Origin: Ceraceosorus guamensis | Taxonomy: Eukaryota > Basidiomycota > Exobasidiomycetes > Ceraceosorales > Ceraceosoraceae | Reading direction: 5' to 3' | NCBI RefSeq assembly: GCF_003144195.1 | Contig: NW_020290131.1 | Span: 1 to 36,008 of the forward strand | Length of the DNA: 36,008 nt | In this document: one piece after another, positions 20,852 to 31,991 of the stretch | How positions within the stretch are numbered: the first letter of the stretch is position 1 | How the letters are laid out: the number at the start of each line of letters is the position of its first letter | The notes under the pieces: model-generated | The model's input: only the letters and a program-made list of their open reading frames with translations | Databases searched by the model: none | Told to the model about the DNA's origin: nothing | Made by a program: the position numbers and the translations under genes

Positions 20852-22538
20852 CTATGCGTCTTCGATAGCGTCCTGGACCACATCCAAGTGGAATCTCCTC
20901 TTGACCGCTGCAACCTCTGCAGGATCTCCGGTGTTCTTGGTGAGGTCGTCCGAAATCTTGACGCAAGGTTTGCCTTCGATTTCACGCAGCTTGATGACCA
21001 TGTTGAGAGCTTTTGATCGCGCAAGAGAGTGCTCAGAGGAGGCGGGGGCTGCGTCATAATCATCCGCTTCCGGGTCTTCTTGATCTTCCAAACACGCAAA
21101 GTCGTTCGTTATGCTTGTTCCGATGCCTAAATGGGTTTCGAGTGGGAGTGAGCAAGGTGACTCACAGCATCTCTTCCCCGTTCTCGCGGACACTCACCAA
21201 AGCCGCACCCTACGCCGTGGTCTTGGGCCGTCTTGGCCAACTCCAAGCAGCGCGCCACATCAAGTCCGTCCGAAAAGATGACGACCTTTTTGGTGCTGTC
21301 CACTCCGAGTTGATCATACACCTCCTTCGTACGCTTGACGAATTGCGCAGGATCTCCAGAGTCCTGTCGTAAACCTCTCCAACGACGGGCGATTTCTTGT
21401 CCTTTTTCGTTGGAAAGTAAGTCGCTGAAAAAGACTCGAGTGCTAAAGGTGTCTGTAAACAGGGTCGCAAGTGGCTGCAGAGGGTCAGACGAGCATGGTG
21501 GAGCGGAAGAGCGAGACCACCCACCCGTGAGCGCTATCGTGAGGTCTTGGGAAGGATTAGCAGGAGTAAAATGCGGTGCACTGTACACCTCATCCCAGAG
21601 CTGCATGGCTCGAAGATTGGCATGCTCATAGCCGTGCAGAGCAGCGACGGCCATCATCCATTCATGAGCGACCGTTCCGATCGGATTAAGGTCGTACAGC
21701 TGAGCAAAATGCACGTTGGAGGTGCCGAGCAGAGCGCCCGGACCTGCCCGTGAGCCCTCCATCAGGCCTTGCAGCGCAACCTTGTGAGCCAGATAAGACC
21801 TTCTTCTTCGCGTGCCGAATTCGGAGTATCGAATGCCTGCCGAGACTAGCTGTTCAGCTTTGGACTTGGCAAGGAATCTTTGACCGCGCATGCTCCACAT
21901 TTTGTCCACGGTGGAGAAGTAGACTTCGCTGACGATGGCCATGAGCGGAACTTCGTAGAGAATGACGTCTTTCCAAAGCCCACGAATGTCCATCTCGATC
22001 TGGCCCAGCTCTTCCGCCTGCTCTTCTTGCTTTGCATCTCCAGATGGTTCGGGAACGAATGTTAGCGTCACTTGGTCTTTGGGCTTGAAGCGGAAAGCAG
22101 CGAGCGACTCGATGTAATCTGGCTTGAGGTAGGGGCATCGCCTTTTCAGCCATTCCTCCTCTTCAGTATCCAGCGACAGGCCAGCAAGATCTGCGATGCG
22201 GGAGCTCTTTAGCGAAGCACGCGTGCTCAAAGTCTTGCCGCGCACGCAGCTTCAACTCACCGTCGATGCAGCGCTGAATAACGGCCACGCTTTTGCGGGT
22301 AAATTTCATTGCGGCGGATCGATTGGTGAATCGATCTGGAAGGGAGGGAAAAGAGGGCATCAGTCGCAATACTGATAGCTGGCAAGAGAGCGCATACAAC
22401 GCACTCACAAGCCACTCTCTTGCTCGGATAGTGGTGAGCCACGGCCTGCTGCATGGTCAGCTTGTACAAGTCCGTATCCAGGATGGAGCAGACGGGCCTC
22501 CATGGATGGGTGCCATCCGAGGGACTTTGTTCGGACAT
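20852..22538 (-). CDS. NPT1: nicotinate phosphoribosyltransferase
   Basis: Exons 22538-22409, 22335-22261, 22190-21525, 21452-21198 and 21126-20852 give 466 residues (yeast Npt1 is 429). Start at 22538: MSEQSPSDG, then ILDTDLYKLTMQQAV, the family signature. Further marks are YRFTNRS, YSEFGTRRRRS, NPIGTVAHEWMM, LRQDSGDP, VVIFSDGLD and GFGIGTSITNDF. The enzyme joins nicotinic acid to PRPP to make NaMN in the Preiss-Handler NAD salvage pathway, in cytosol and nucleus. The donor at 21524 (GTGGGT) is weak, but removing 21524-21453 restores IALTDTFSTRVFF, the conserved core, so the splice is secure. A run of four Arg (RRRRS) replaces the usual RRRFS. Divergent from the FMN enzyme gene. Confidence 0.95.
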
Positions 22539-23313
22539 GGCTGGCACGGGTGGGGCCAGACAAGTGTTCAAGCTCCAACGAGTTGGTCTGGATTGCTGCA
22601 ATTTGTCTTTTGCGCAGATACTACTGCCTTGCTCTGTTCTTCAACTTGTTTCCTCGGCGCTTCAGCACGCCTGCCTAGTTTCGCTGCTATGACGTTGAAA
22701 TCGTTGTCTGAATGTGTGCTTGTTCCTTATCAGGCTTCAACGCCTTTCCACCCTCTGCTGCTACGAGCAATCTACGAGTGAGGGAGCAGGCTTGAAAGCG
22801 ATCAGTGACGGATTCGTGATACTGAAAGCACAGTCGGTCGCTGCACTCTTCAGGCTACACCTGGAAAGAAGGAGCTTCTAAACGTTGGTGTGAAGATTGG
22901 GTCTCAAGATCGAAAATCAAGTGGATGAGGCGCAAGTGCCTTGTGACTCGTCCGACTTCCCGCGAGGCTGTGCTGCGCGGGTCTGGGCAGCATCACGTGA
23001 ACTCAAAATTCGGGCGCGCATCTTTCTTCTGCGCAGCAGCAACACACCCCCGGTTAGTGTGTGCAGAGCTTGGGACACGTGACCTCATTAAAGACTGCAT
23101 CATGTACCCCGCACGCAGCACAGCAATTAACCAAGATGATCGAAGAGGACAGCGGAAGCGGCTTTGGCTGATGCCACCATCACACAGACCCTTCCGGACG
23201 GAGCAAAATGGAATTCTAACTCGTCCGAGCGCCTTTTTTCCTCGCTCGTCATACCTCTGTTCGCCCAACACAGACCGACACCGCAAAGCGCTGAGCTCAC
23301 ACTCCCCCGCACA
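22539..23313. promoter_or_regulatory. divergent promoter NAPRT / FMN enzyme
   Basis: 775 bp between divergent start codons. Two CACGTG E-boxes lie 77 bp apart at 22994-22999 (ATCACGTGAA) and 23076-23081 (ACACGTGACC), nearer the FMN enzyme start. An ATTCGTGAT word lies at about 22812-22820. No gene seen. Confidence 0.5.
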
Positions 23314-25255
23314 ATGTCCAACCCAAAGGTGAGCGTCGAGCGATGCGGGCAGGCGCTTCATGCCAGACATTGACGAGAGTCACCTCCTCCTTCCTCTTCT
23401 CCTCTCACTGCGTCACCTCAGTCATCATGGATGAGGGAGATTTACGTCGGAGGTCTCATGTCTGGGACCAAGCCACTGACGACGGATTACGAAAAGCTGA
23501 GGGAGCAGGCCAAGGAAAAGTTGGACCCGCGAGCTTATGCTTATGTGGCCGGGAGCGCCGGATATGAAAAGACGGAAAAGTCCAATAGGCGAGCGCTGGA
23601 TTCGTATCAGATCGGTGCGTCGTCGTTGTACCTTTACGTCGATGGCTCTCTACCAAGCCCCTCGCTCACGTCCCAACATTCTCCCCCTTGACGTGCACGA
23701 CCACCTGCGTTCGTTCCAGTGCCACGCATGCTTGCTGGCGTCGATATCAACGAATTCTCGTCTCAAGTCACTCTCTTTGGTAAGAAGTTCCCAACACCCC
23801 TCGTCATCTCACCCATCGGGGTGCAGGGGCAGCTGCATACCGATAGCGACGTAGCCACCGCTTCGGCGTCCAAGGAGCTTGGCGTCCCTTTTACACTGAG
23901 CAGCGCTACCAGCACCCCCATCGAAAAGGTCAGCGAAGGGGCAGATTATGGCGAGGAGAGTGAGGAAGGGCAAGAAGCATGGTTTCAGCTGTACTGGTGA
24001 GCCTGCGACGTGGTGAGATGGTCGCAGCGTGACTATACAGACCTCTGAGTCCTGACGATGCGATGACTTTGCTGCCATGCAACGACTGCGTGCCAGGCCC
24101 AATGACGACGACGTCACGAAGAGTCTGCTGACACGCGCCAAAAAGGCGGGATACAAGGTCCTAGTGGTCACGCTTGACACTTGGTCTTTGGGATGGAGGC
24201 CGAGAGATCTCGACGAGGCCTACAATCCATTCTTGAAAGGCGAAGGTGTGGCCAATTGCTTCTCGGATCCAGTCTTTGTTGAGAAGGTCAGTCGGATATG
24301 TGAGCCTTGAGCGGCTGTCTGACGTACCGCTCACCGCCTACGCTTGTCTCGCTGCGTCTCCAAGTTCTGCGAGGGCAAGGTGCGTTGATTATTTCTTGGG
24401 TACCGAACTAGAGTCCTCATGCGACTGGCTAAATGCCCACGCTGCGGATTCCCGGTAAAGTCGCCTTTGCGCAAAGATCGGACAGAAGATGATGTGACGC
24501 AGGCATCGATTGCAGCCATTGGTCTCCTGACGCCCGGCATCAGCCGCAGCTGGTCGGACTTGGCCTTGCTTCGCGAAATCTGGGGTGACGATCCGATCGT
24601 CTTGAAAGGCATCCAGACCGTTGGAGATGCAGAGCGTGCCGTCGAAGCGGGCATGGATGGCGTCTGGGTATCCAATCACGGAGGTAAGCTGAGCAACCCC
24701 AGGAAAGACTGCTCAAGAGACTGATCGTCTGTCCCACGGCTCGTGCGCCCTTCAGGTAGACAAGTGGACGGAGCCATCGGATCGTTGCAAGCGTTAAAAC
24801 CGATCGCGCAGTATCTCCGCAGACACGCAAAGACGGTCATCTTCGATTCTGGGGTCCGCAACGGCTCCGACGTGATCAAAGCACTAGGTGAGTCGCCAGT
24901 CCAGATCGGCAAGCATCGACGCGCGTCGCATGAAATCAAATCACGGTGCGGACTGCTGACCCCAGCTGTGATGGATCTCTGGTTCAAACACCGACCACCT
25001 GCACCGCCACTCTCCTCCCGTTTCTCACGTCCGAATTTTCTGCCTTTGCGTCTGCAAGCGCTCGGCGCCCATGCGGTAGGAATCGGTCGGCCGTACGCTT
25101 GGGGTCTCGCAGTCGATGGACAAGACGGCGTGTCTAGCGTACTCAAATCCATCTTGGCAGACTTTGAACTTACAGCTGCTCTTGCCGGTCATCGCTCCGT
25201 CGACGACATTACGGAGCAGTCGGTCATCAAGGCAGGCGAGGAGTCGCGCTTGTAG
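23314..25255 (+). CDS. FMN-dependent alpha-hydroxy acid oxidase/dehydrogenase (lactate 2-monooxygenase-like)
   Basis: Eight exons: 23314-23328, 23422-23614, 23720-23996, 24097-24286, 24365-24379, 24461-24683, 24756-24887 and 25059-25255, giving 413 residues. The family core is clear: REIYVGGLMSGTKP (the N-terminal style of lactate 2-monooxygenase relatives), YVAGSAGYEKTEKSN, SPIGVQGQLH, FTLSSATSTPIE, WFQLYWPND, VLVVTLDTWSLGWRPRDL, IVLKGIQ (K279), VSNHGGRQVDG (H303 base, R306) and GAHAVGIGRPYAWGL. It should oxidise a 2-hydroxy acid such as lactate using FMN; the exact substrate and whether electrons go to oxygen cannot be read from sequence. No mitochondrial presequence or cytochrome b5 domain, so it is not the Cyb2 type; no SKL-type ending (it ends ESRL). 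Exon 1 is 15 nt (MSNPK) and exon 5 is a 15-nt internal microexon. The last intron is 171 nt. Confidence 0.9.
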
Positions 25256-25645
25256 CGTCTGAGCGAGTCGCCCTTCTCGCGCGCCGTCGCCTCTTCCATG
25301 CTGCCATCTGCTGTACTTGCTGCTGGCGCTCCCCGCCCAACGAAGGAGCTGCTCATGTTCACTTATGCGCTTGTCCAAACTTGTAGTGCGGTAGGCATGC
25401 CAAAGGTGCGAGTGCTTTGTGGGAATGTGAAACGATAGGTGATTTGAACAGGTATGTATTACATTGGATAAAGCGTGTGCCAGAGAGGAGGAGCGAAATC
25501 TGCTCGATTGCGCCGCTTCACCCAATCACGAAAATGAGCGTTACAGGATCGATCAAAGGTGGTATCTTGAAGAGAGCAGAAGGAAGGCCAAAGTGAATCA
25601 CGCGTCGTTCGTAAAGAGCAGGGCAAGCGCTGGCCGGCGTAAGAT
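25256..25645. other. convergent 3' region, 390 bp
   Basis: Between the stop codons of the FMN enzyme and the DsbA-like gene. Contains an AATCACGAAAA word near 25525. No gene or clear terminator seen. Confidence 0.55.
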
Positions 25646-26652
25646 TTAGAGGCAGCGCCTTGCCTCTGCGCCAGAAACGGTCCTGCAACCATCGCCAGGG
25701 CACTTTGAGACAGCTCCAGCTTTCTCTGCCATCCTCTCAATGACTGCCCTGAAGCATTGAGCTTCCTGAGCGCCTGGAACTTCAGCGGTCGCCTTAAGAT
25801 GATCCTGTTCACCCGCCGCCAATTCGAAGTGGGGCACACCAGTAATACCTTTGGATCGAGCCCTTTCGAAACCCAGCTTGACCTCGTCGGCCAAGGCTGA
25901 GGAAGCCAGCCACTCCTTTGCAGACGTTTCGGACGCAAAGAGTTCGGACTTGACCGCCAAGTCGGACAGCTGCACTCGGCAGCCGGGATCTCCTTGCTTT
26001 TCAAAGTAGTGCGTGAAGAGCACCTCGATGAACTTGTACTGCTGCTCCCAGCCACCCTTGTCGTAGGCGTACGCCATGAGACGATGAGAGTCGAAAGTGG
26101 AGCGAAGAGGACCGTTGTAGTCGCTGATGATGAAGCATCGAGTAGGTCAGCGGGGACACGCCACACTGGCAATGTGTGCACGACTGGCGTCTTTGTGCAC
26201 CAGCCGCATGTCCATCGAGGGACGCTCTCGGCGTCGCTGCACGTTGCGCCCTGGACTCACAAGTCGATGCCTTCCTCCCTTCCCCTCTGCTGCATCATCT
26301 GCTCCATCTGAGCAAACCTAGGACCGAACTTGTTAAAGTATCTCTCCCTCTTGTCGAGCGCATGATCCGAAGGCAAAGTTGGGTCCAATTGATAAGGCAG
26401 GAAATGGATAGATGGCTCAAAGACTGCCTCTGGACCGCTAGTGTAAGGCGAAGTAGCCAGAGCTTTCTGGAGCTTGCGGAGGCCAATGAAGCAAAATGGA
26501 CAGACTGGATGCGCGCAGTGTAGAGGCAGTCAAGACCTTGATGAGCTCAAAAGGCCGCCCAAGGGTGGTGTACAGGCACGTCAAGGAGCATCTCACTCAC
26601 TGTTGTCTGATGTGACCGCGATGCGCAACGGTATAAGAGTAGCAACCGGCAT
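25646..26652 (-). CDS. DsbA/FrnE-family thioredoxin-fold protein
   Basis: Exons 26652-26601, 26504-26261 and 26123-25646 give 257 residues. The start at 26652 places one beta strand (LIPLRIAVTSDN) before the active site C19-P-F-C22 (ICPFCFIGLRKLQ). The helical insert has FLPYQLDPTLP, YFNKFGPRFAQMEQMM and DFDYNGPLRSTFDSHRL. The C-terminal half carries ITGVPHFEL with the cis-Pro loop and VPGAQEAQCF. This is the DSBA-like thioredoxin domain shared by FrnE and 2-hydroxychromene-2-carboxylate isomerases. Family members act as oxidoreductases or glutathione-using isomerases, and no signal peptide is present, so a cytosolic role is likely. The 137-nt second intron is longer than usual. The exact reaction is unknown. 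Confidence 0.88.
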
Positions 26653-29530
26653 GACGTGGGCGGGTGCGCCTACGGGCAGTGTGCTGCGCTGCTGGCGAGA
26701 ACAATGGGATGTGTGCTCCAATGAAGTCTGGTATAAGCTCCGCTCCAAGTGGCGTGGATTTGCAAGCTTGACTGGACGTTGTGGCCTGCTTTCAGATGGA
26801 CGGCAACAGGTGGCGGCCAAGGGAAAGCGTGCGTAGCTACGTTGCCCGCGGTAGATTGTCCCACTATTTGCCAAGTGTCGAGCAAAGAAGAAATGTTGAC
26901 CAATGTCGCTAACTTGTAGGTGAATGGCGATCAAAAGTAGATGTGGCGAGTTTGGATTCTTCAAGAGCAAGATGGCAGATCAGCACACCGTAGACGTTTG
27001 AGATTGCGGTATATATGCGTGACGCGGAGACTCCAAACGCAGGCTTGTTCGTCGGCCGTTGCGTTCACAGCACCAGATTGATCAGCACGTCTCTGGGATG
27101 GCGCAGGATGTGAGTGGGAAGGTGAATGGACTGCCTTCGGTCAGTCGATGGGGAGTGCAACGCGTTTCTGCTGAACTCGGATGAGATGTCCGATCTTTTG
27201 AGATGAAACGAGCATCCGGTGTAGCCTACGGTCGATTGATCATTGCGGGCATGCATGCGTTCAACCTGTAGGAGCTCGTGAGGCTGCGAAAGTCACACCG
27301 AGGTGGATCTCGCACTTAAGCTCGACAGACGGCCGGCGCAAGGACGGCGGCGGCAGCATACATCCAGCTTTGCGCGCGCACGACCGATCGTCCGCGCGTA
27401 ATACGTGCTGATGTGTGCATCCATAAGCTGCGTTTGTGGGTGCCAAGTCGTCGTGCCGTCGTAGCCGAACTTGCTTGGCCAGCTCACGACCATCCATCAC
27501 AGCAGCAGCACTATACTTGCTCTCGCTCGGAGCAAAGAGGTTAGCAGCAACTCCCACTTCCGAACACAGCCAAGATACGGCCTGGGACCGAAATTCAACA
27601 CTGCGCGGCACGGAAGCGCTCATGTAGCCGGTGCGGGTTCAAACCGCATGAACACGGGCAGCAGGCAGCAGCAGCATGTATACCGTATACGGCCCTTACG
27701 CAGTACTGCACCGCGGACCATCGTCATCGCATATACATCCTAGGCTGCGCCGCTGCTGGACAGCATCATGTGCAGTACCAAAGCCGCGGAAAAGCTCAAT
27801 TGATGGCCACTGCTGCAGTCCGGAGTTATCGTGTATGTGCTTACTTCCGGCCGGGCTTCTGATGCATGCACGCGAGCGCGATGAGGAGCGTTCAATTGCC
27901 GTCCCAGCAGCAGCCTTCTACTCACGCGCGAGTGCTGTGCTTGCCGTGTACGGATACTTACGATCACGATCACGAATACTCAAACTCACCACTACAACTC
28001 GTGACTTATTGCTGTACCAAGCTCGCACGACATTCAAATTCACAAGTTTGCTCGGCCTTTGCACCATTGGCGCTATTGGCCTGGCCATCTCTGTCTGCAT
28101 GTCTTGTAGGCACCGCGTGCCGCCGACCAACCGATCTCCACAGCCTCATCAGACTGCAACCCTGCCGAAGTTCAATCGTGAATGCCATTGCACCCATGCA
28201 GCTGCGGCTCTTCAAGCGCCGACATCCGCACGGCACGGCACCACACCACGCATCACCGGAGTGGCATTTCCGTGCTGATGCTTCTCACCTTACCTTTTGC
28301 ACCACAGTCAGCGATGGGCGTCAGCCTCACGTCGCCTGCTTGAGCGTCCATGATGGATCCCATATATGTATCCACTCAAAGCCGTCTGTCTGTGCCCATC
28401 TTCGGGGAGGTGCTGGTTCGATCTGCTTCAACCATGAAATGCACGAATGCCTTGATGTCCACTTCCCTCTTGATATGTGTTTGTGCCTGGATTCGTGGAT
28501 GGATGCCGTTGCCGCGCCGTGGGTATACGTCGTCGTCAAGCTTCGTGATTCATGCATGCAGGGCCTCGCTGGAGCAAGTGCGCCCAGCATCGCTCCGTCT
28601 TTCCTAAACGCCGATCGATCGAGCCATAAGCTGTCGCAAATTTACCAAGCCCGCGACTGCTTGCCCTGTGAAGCATCTTCACTTGCACCCAATTCCTCCG
28701 TCTCCAGTCCAATGCCGAGGGTTCATGTCTTGGCTTGGAGAACCTTACCGTGACGCTCGATGGTAGAAATTAGACGCACACCGTCCGGTCTGCTCGAAAT
28801 GTCAAGCCTGGCAGCCACGCGTCGATGAAGTCTTGGTTCCGTGGGCACGAAAAGCCATGCGAGCCACAGTGAATCCGTGTGAGTGATCTCACCTCACGAC
28901 GCTTGCCTCGAGACTCGCTTTCGAGAATGAGACTGTGAGCGTCGGTGGATGGATGAATGGATGGATGAGAGCGGCGCTGCGGTGAGAGGTAGCTCACCAG
29001 TCAGTGCGGGTGTCGTCAACATGACGCTCTCTTTGATCACCAGGAGGCCGAGGAACCTCTCAAGGCTCGTCTAAGGCGGTGTCATAATGCCATCAGACAT
29101 GTCGACACCCCTCAAAGTGATAGCCAAGCTGTACCTGCACCAGAGAGGTGTCCTTCATGCTTTGGATGAGCTCAAGTCCGCAACGACGCCTCAGACGCGA
29201 ACACACAATCAGGCATGCTGATCGCTGCCCTGCCAATTCAAGGGGCAGTGAAAGATGTCGGATTGCAGAGAAAGTCGTCAGTGAACGACTAGCCTCCAAG
29301 ACGTAATGCGCATATAGCTGTTGTAGTGCGGAAGGGGTTTGGAGAAAGGTCGAGCGTGTAATGCTGAAAGACATGCTGAAGATGCGAGCGTGTACAGTCG
29401 GGCAAATCCCATCTGCCATGCCGAGTGGAGTGGAACAGGCTTGAGAGCTAGAGAGCGCGTGCATGGGCGGTTTTGAGTTTGCGCATCGTCACCGTGATAA
29501 GCAGGGACAAGGGTGGAACAACGTCCCTTC
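26653..29530. other. gene-poor block, 2.9 kb
   Basis: No supported gene on either strand. Two overlapping plus-strand open frames, 27676-28278 and 27866-28753, are long but Cys/His-rich, without family resemblance, and overlap each other in different frames, so GC-driven lack of stops is the likelier cause. The block holds three TGCATGCA-type blocks (27249, 27863, 28553), a GATCACGATCACGAAT run (about 27962), an ATGG microsatellite at about 28945-28967 and an isolated tRNA T-arm-like hairpin (27632-27648). It should also hold the 3' UTR of the GPI-protein gene on the right and the promoter of the DsbA-like gene on the left. Confidence 0.6.
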
Positions 29531-30407
29531 TTAGGCGAACACGAGGGCACCGCCGACGAGAGCAGCACCAGCGCTGAGAGCAAGAGCGCCAACGTTGGAG
29601 CGGCTGGCACCGTTGCCGCTGGTGCCGCTGCCGCTACCAGTAGGAGAACTGGTGTTTTTGATAAGAGGAACAAACGATGTCAGCAAGTTCCTGCGAGGGT
29701 TGCGAGTAATCGCCACACTAGACGCACGCTGCACCAGAAGAACCGCTGCGGGTGGACGAGGTGGAGCCGGAGCCAGAGCTCGAGCCAGTGGCGGCGGCAC
29801 CAGAGAAGTCAGCACCGGCATTGCAAGTGTTTTGACCAACGACCTGGATTTGAGAGCTGAAGTTTTGAACACCCGTAGAGTCGTTGACGATGAAGGTGAG
29901 GGTAGTGCCGGGCTGAACGTTGACAGTCCTGAAAGACACAAGGTGTTGCAACAGCGGGCGTAAGCATGCCATGCTACCCCGTTGAGGACGAGGGAGATGG
30001 AGGACAACTCACCAGGGGTAGCTGCCGGAAGGGCCGGATTGCTGAGGGAAAGACATACGCTGAGCGCTGCTCGTGACGGATGTGTCGGTGCCAATGACGG
30101 CGCTGAGGAAGACGTTCCCCGAAGCGCCGGACCTGTGAACGGCAGAAGGACGAGGCGAACGACAAGTCAGCGTGATTGTCACATGCGTTTCGCTCCGGAT
30201 ATGCTTGTCGATGGCGGCCCCTCGCCCGATGACGACCCATCGTGCGCGCGGAGCACCCTTGCCCATCCGCAATCAAACTCATAGCGATGCTCACCAAGAG
30301 ATGGCAGCGGGTTGGCACACGGTGATGGTCGAAGGGACCTCAACGCGGGGTTGGGCAGCCACCATGGCGGCGAAGAGGACGACGGGTGCAAGAGTGCGGA
30401 ACTGCAT
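29531..30407 (-). CDS. GPI-anchored surface protein, Ser/Thr/Gly-rich
   Basis: Exons 30407-30295, 30132-30013, 29928-29728 and 29648-29531 give 183 residues. Residues 1-18 form a signal peptide (MQFRTLAPVVLFAAMVAA). One beta-sandwich-like domain of about 100 residues follows, with ITVCQPAAISWSG, QQSGPSGSYPWTV and TFIVNDSTGVQNFSSQIQV; the two Cys probably pair. Then comes a Ser/Gly/Thr linker and a C-terminal hydrophobic tail (ALALSAGAALVGGALVFA) after small residues, a GPI attachment signal. The pattern 'CQP..ISW.G......Y.W.V....G....F.V.DSTG' is common in uncharacterised basidiomycete surface proteins. Probable cell-wall or plasma-membrane protein; no enzyme motif. Introns fall within Trp codons twice (TG|G), each time in phase 2. 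Confidence 0.88.
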
Positions 30408-31991
30408 CGTTACAAAGAAGCGTGGCTGTTGCTGTTGGGGTCAGAGAATGACTGTGCGCTCAAAGGCGAAGGTTCGTTTTCGTGAGGATGCAGAACTAGG
30501 TGGTGTTGGTGGTGGTGGAATGGTTCAGAGCGCCCCGGGATCTAATGGACCAAGTTTGATGTCAAGCCCGGTTCAGGGTGTAGATCATAAATCACAATCT
30601 GAATGCCCGCCCGCGACTTGCCTGCCTGTCAGGGCGGCACGCTCGTTGGGCGAGGGGCAGGCAGGATCCAGCAGAATTCTCGTGTCATCCTGCTCTGGCG
30701 CCCCGTGTCGTGTCAGCTCGACAAGTCAACACTCGCAGGATTGCAACACACACTTCTGACTCCAAACATCAGTCAGAGTTTGGTCCATCATGCGGGCTGC
30801 TGCTGGTGCTGCGTCGCGCTAGCACCTTGCACGCGAGAGGCCCAGAGGCAAATTTTAGCTATAGGAGACGCACGGGGTTTGTGCGCCCGTGCTCACGCGA
30901 GATGAGCAAGACGCATATGCTGGGTGCATGCCCTCTCAGTCAGCCAAGCTGCACGTCAGCCCCTTTCGCACCGCACCGTCCAGCAGGCCAAAGAAAAAAT
31001 ACGGAGCACGGCACGGCGAGCATCCAGCCATGCAGCAGCGCACAGCATCCGCTGTGAATGTGCGCACTCAAATATGCGACGGGCAAAGCAGCTCGCCTGT
31101 GAGCGCTTGGTGCTGTGCTGAACGGCACACACATGCGCAGGGATTCGTTCGTGATTTGCGATCGTAGTAAACGAGCAGGAGTCGTGAATCGCGCGCGGTC
31201 ACGCTGCAAGGATGAAATTTCTCGTCACCCACGAGTTCACGACACGCTGATGGGTCTGTCGTCCCTCGATGCGTCATGTGCGACGCTCCCCTTGGCAGCT
31301 GCCCCTCTTCAATTGCCGCTATGTACAGCTGCGTGTAAAAATGGAAACAGTGGTGAGCACGAGCGTTGTAGCGTTGTAACGTTTATAGCTGGTGAGGCAC
31401 GATTGAGCAGTAATTTGACGAGGCTCTGCCTTCAGGTCATGCGCCAAAACGATCCACGCGGCACAGCCCGTCCCGAGGAAGGCAGGCAGCAGCCACAGCC
31501 CTTCTCAACCTAATCGTCTGCAGTCGTGAGTGCTGTGAGCGGAGCAGAAGAACCCCTACGCCCGTCGTTTCTGGGCACACTCATCAGACTCTATACAGGT
31601 AGTCAGAATTCTGATTTGGTTGGCTTTCCGGTGTGCGGTCATGCACGGCCTGTGCGCTTCTCATCAGCAGCATTGCAGAATTTCGCCGCACTGCTCTCGT
31701 GCCTTTCAGGGCGACGGGCCATCATCTAACACGTGACTTCTCGCTGCTTTCGGACTTGTCGGCCGCACGTTGCCAGAGTCGGATTTTTAATGGACCTTTC
31801 ATGCGCGAGCTCATTGGGCTGCACGCTTTGCTGCTGGTCTGGAGATGAGGCGAACTCGATCTCGAGGTGACTCGCCATCTCTCGCTTCGCGTCCACTGCC
31901 CCCTCATTCTCCTTTCTTCACCGCCCATTCCGATCTTGCGCACGCCCGAGCACTGACGGATTATCCAAAGTGAATCATCAAAGGCTCAGGC
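30408..31991. other. divergent intergenic region, 1.6 kb
   Basis: Between divergent starts of the GPI protein and the Zn2Cys6 factor. No supported gene; short open frames only. It holds ATTCGTTCGTGATTTG (from 31143), GTCGTGAATCGC (31181) and a CACGTG E-box at 31730-31735. The long upstream region fits a regulated transcription factor or surface protein gene, but that is inference. Confidence 0.55.

Noticed and set aside
25459-26181. 240-codon minus-strand open frame over the DsbA-like gene.
   Set aside because: Alternate frame of the well-supported DsbA-like exon 3 and its 137-nt intron; the family motifs are in the other frame.
27632-27648. tRNA-like T-arm: 5-bp stem around GTTCAAA with a GGTTCAAACC B-box-like core.
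   Set aside because: No matching acceptor strand, D-arm or A-box upstream within tRNA distance; treated as a chance hairpin.
27676-28753. Two long overlapping plus-strand open frames (200 and 295 codons), one with a hydrophobic stretch.
   Set aside because: They overlap in different frames, are Cys/His-rich without family resemblance, and codon use does not look coding.
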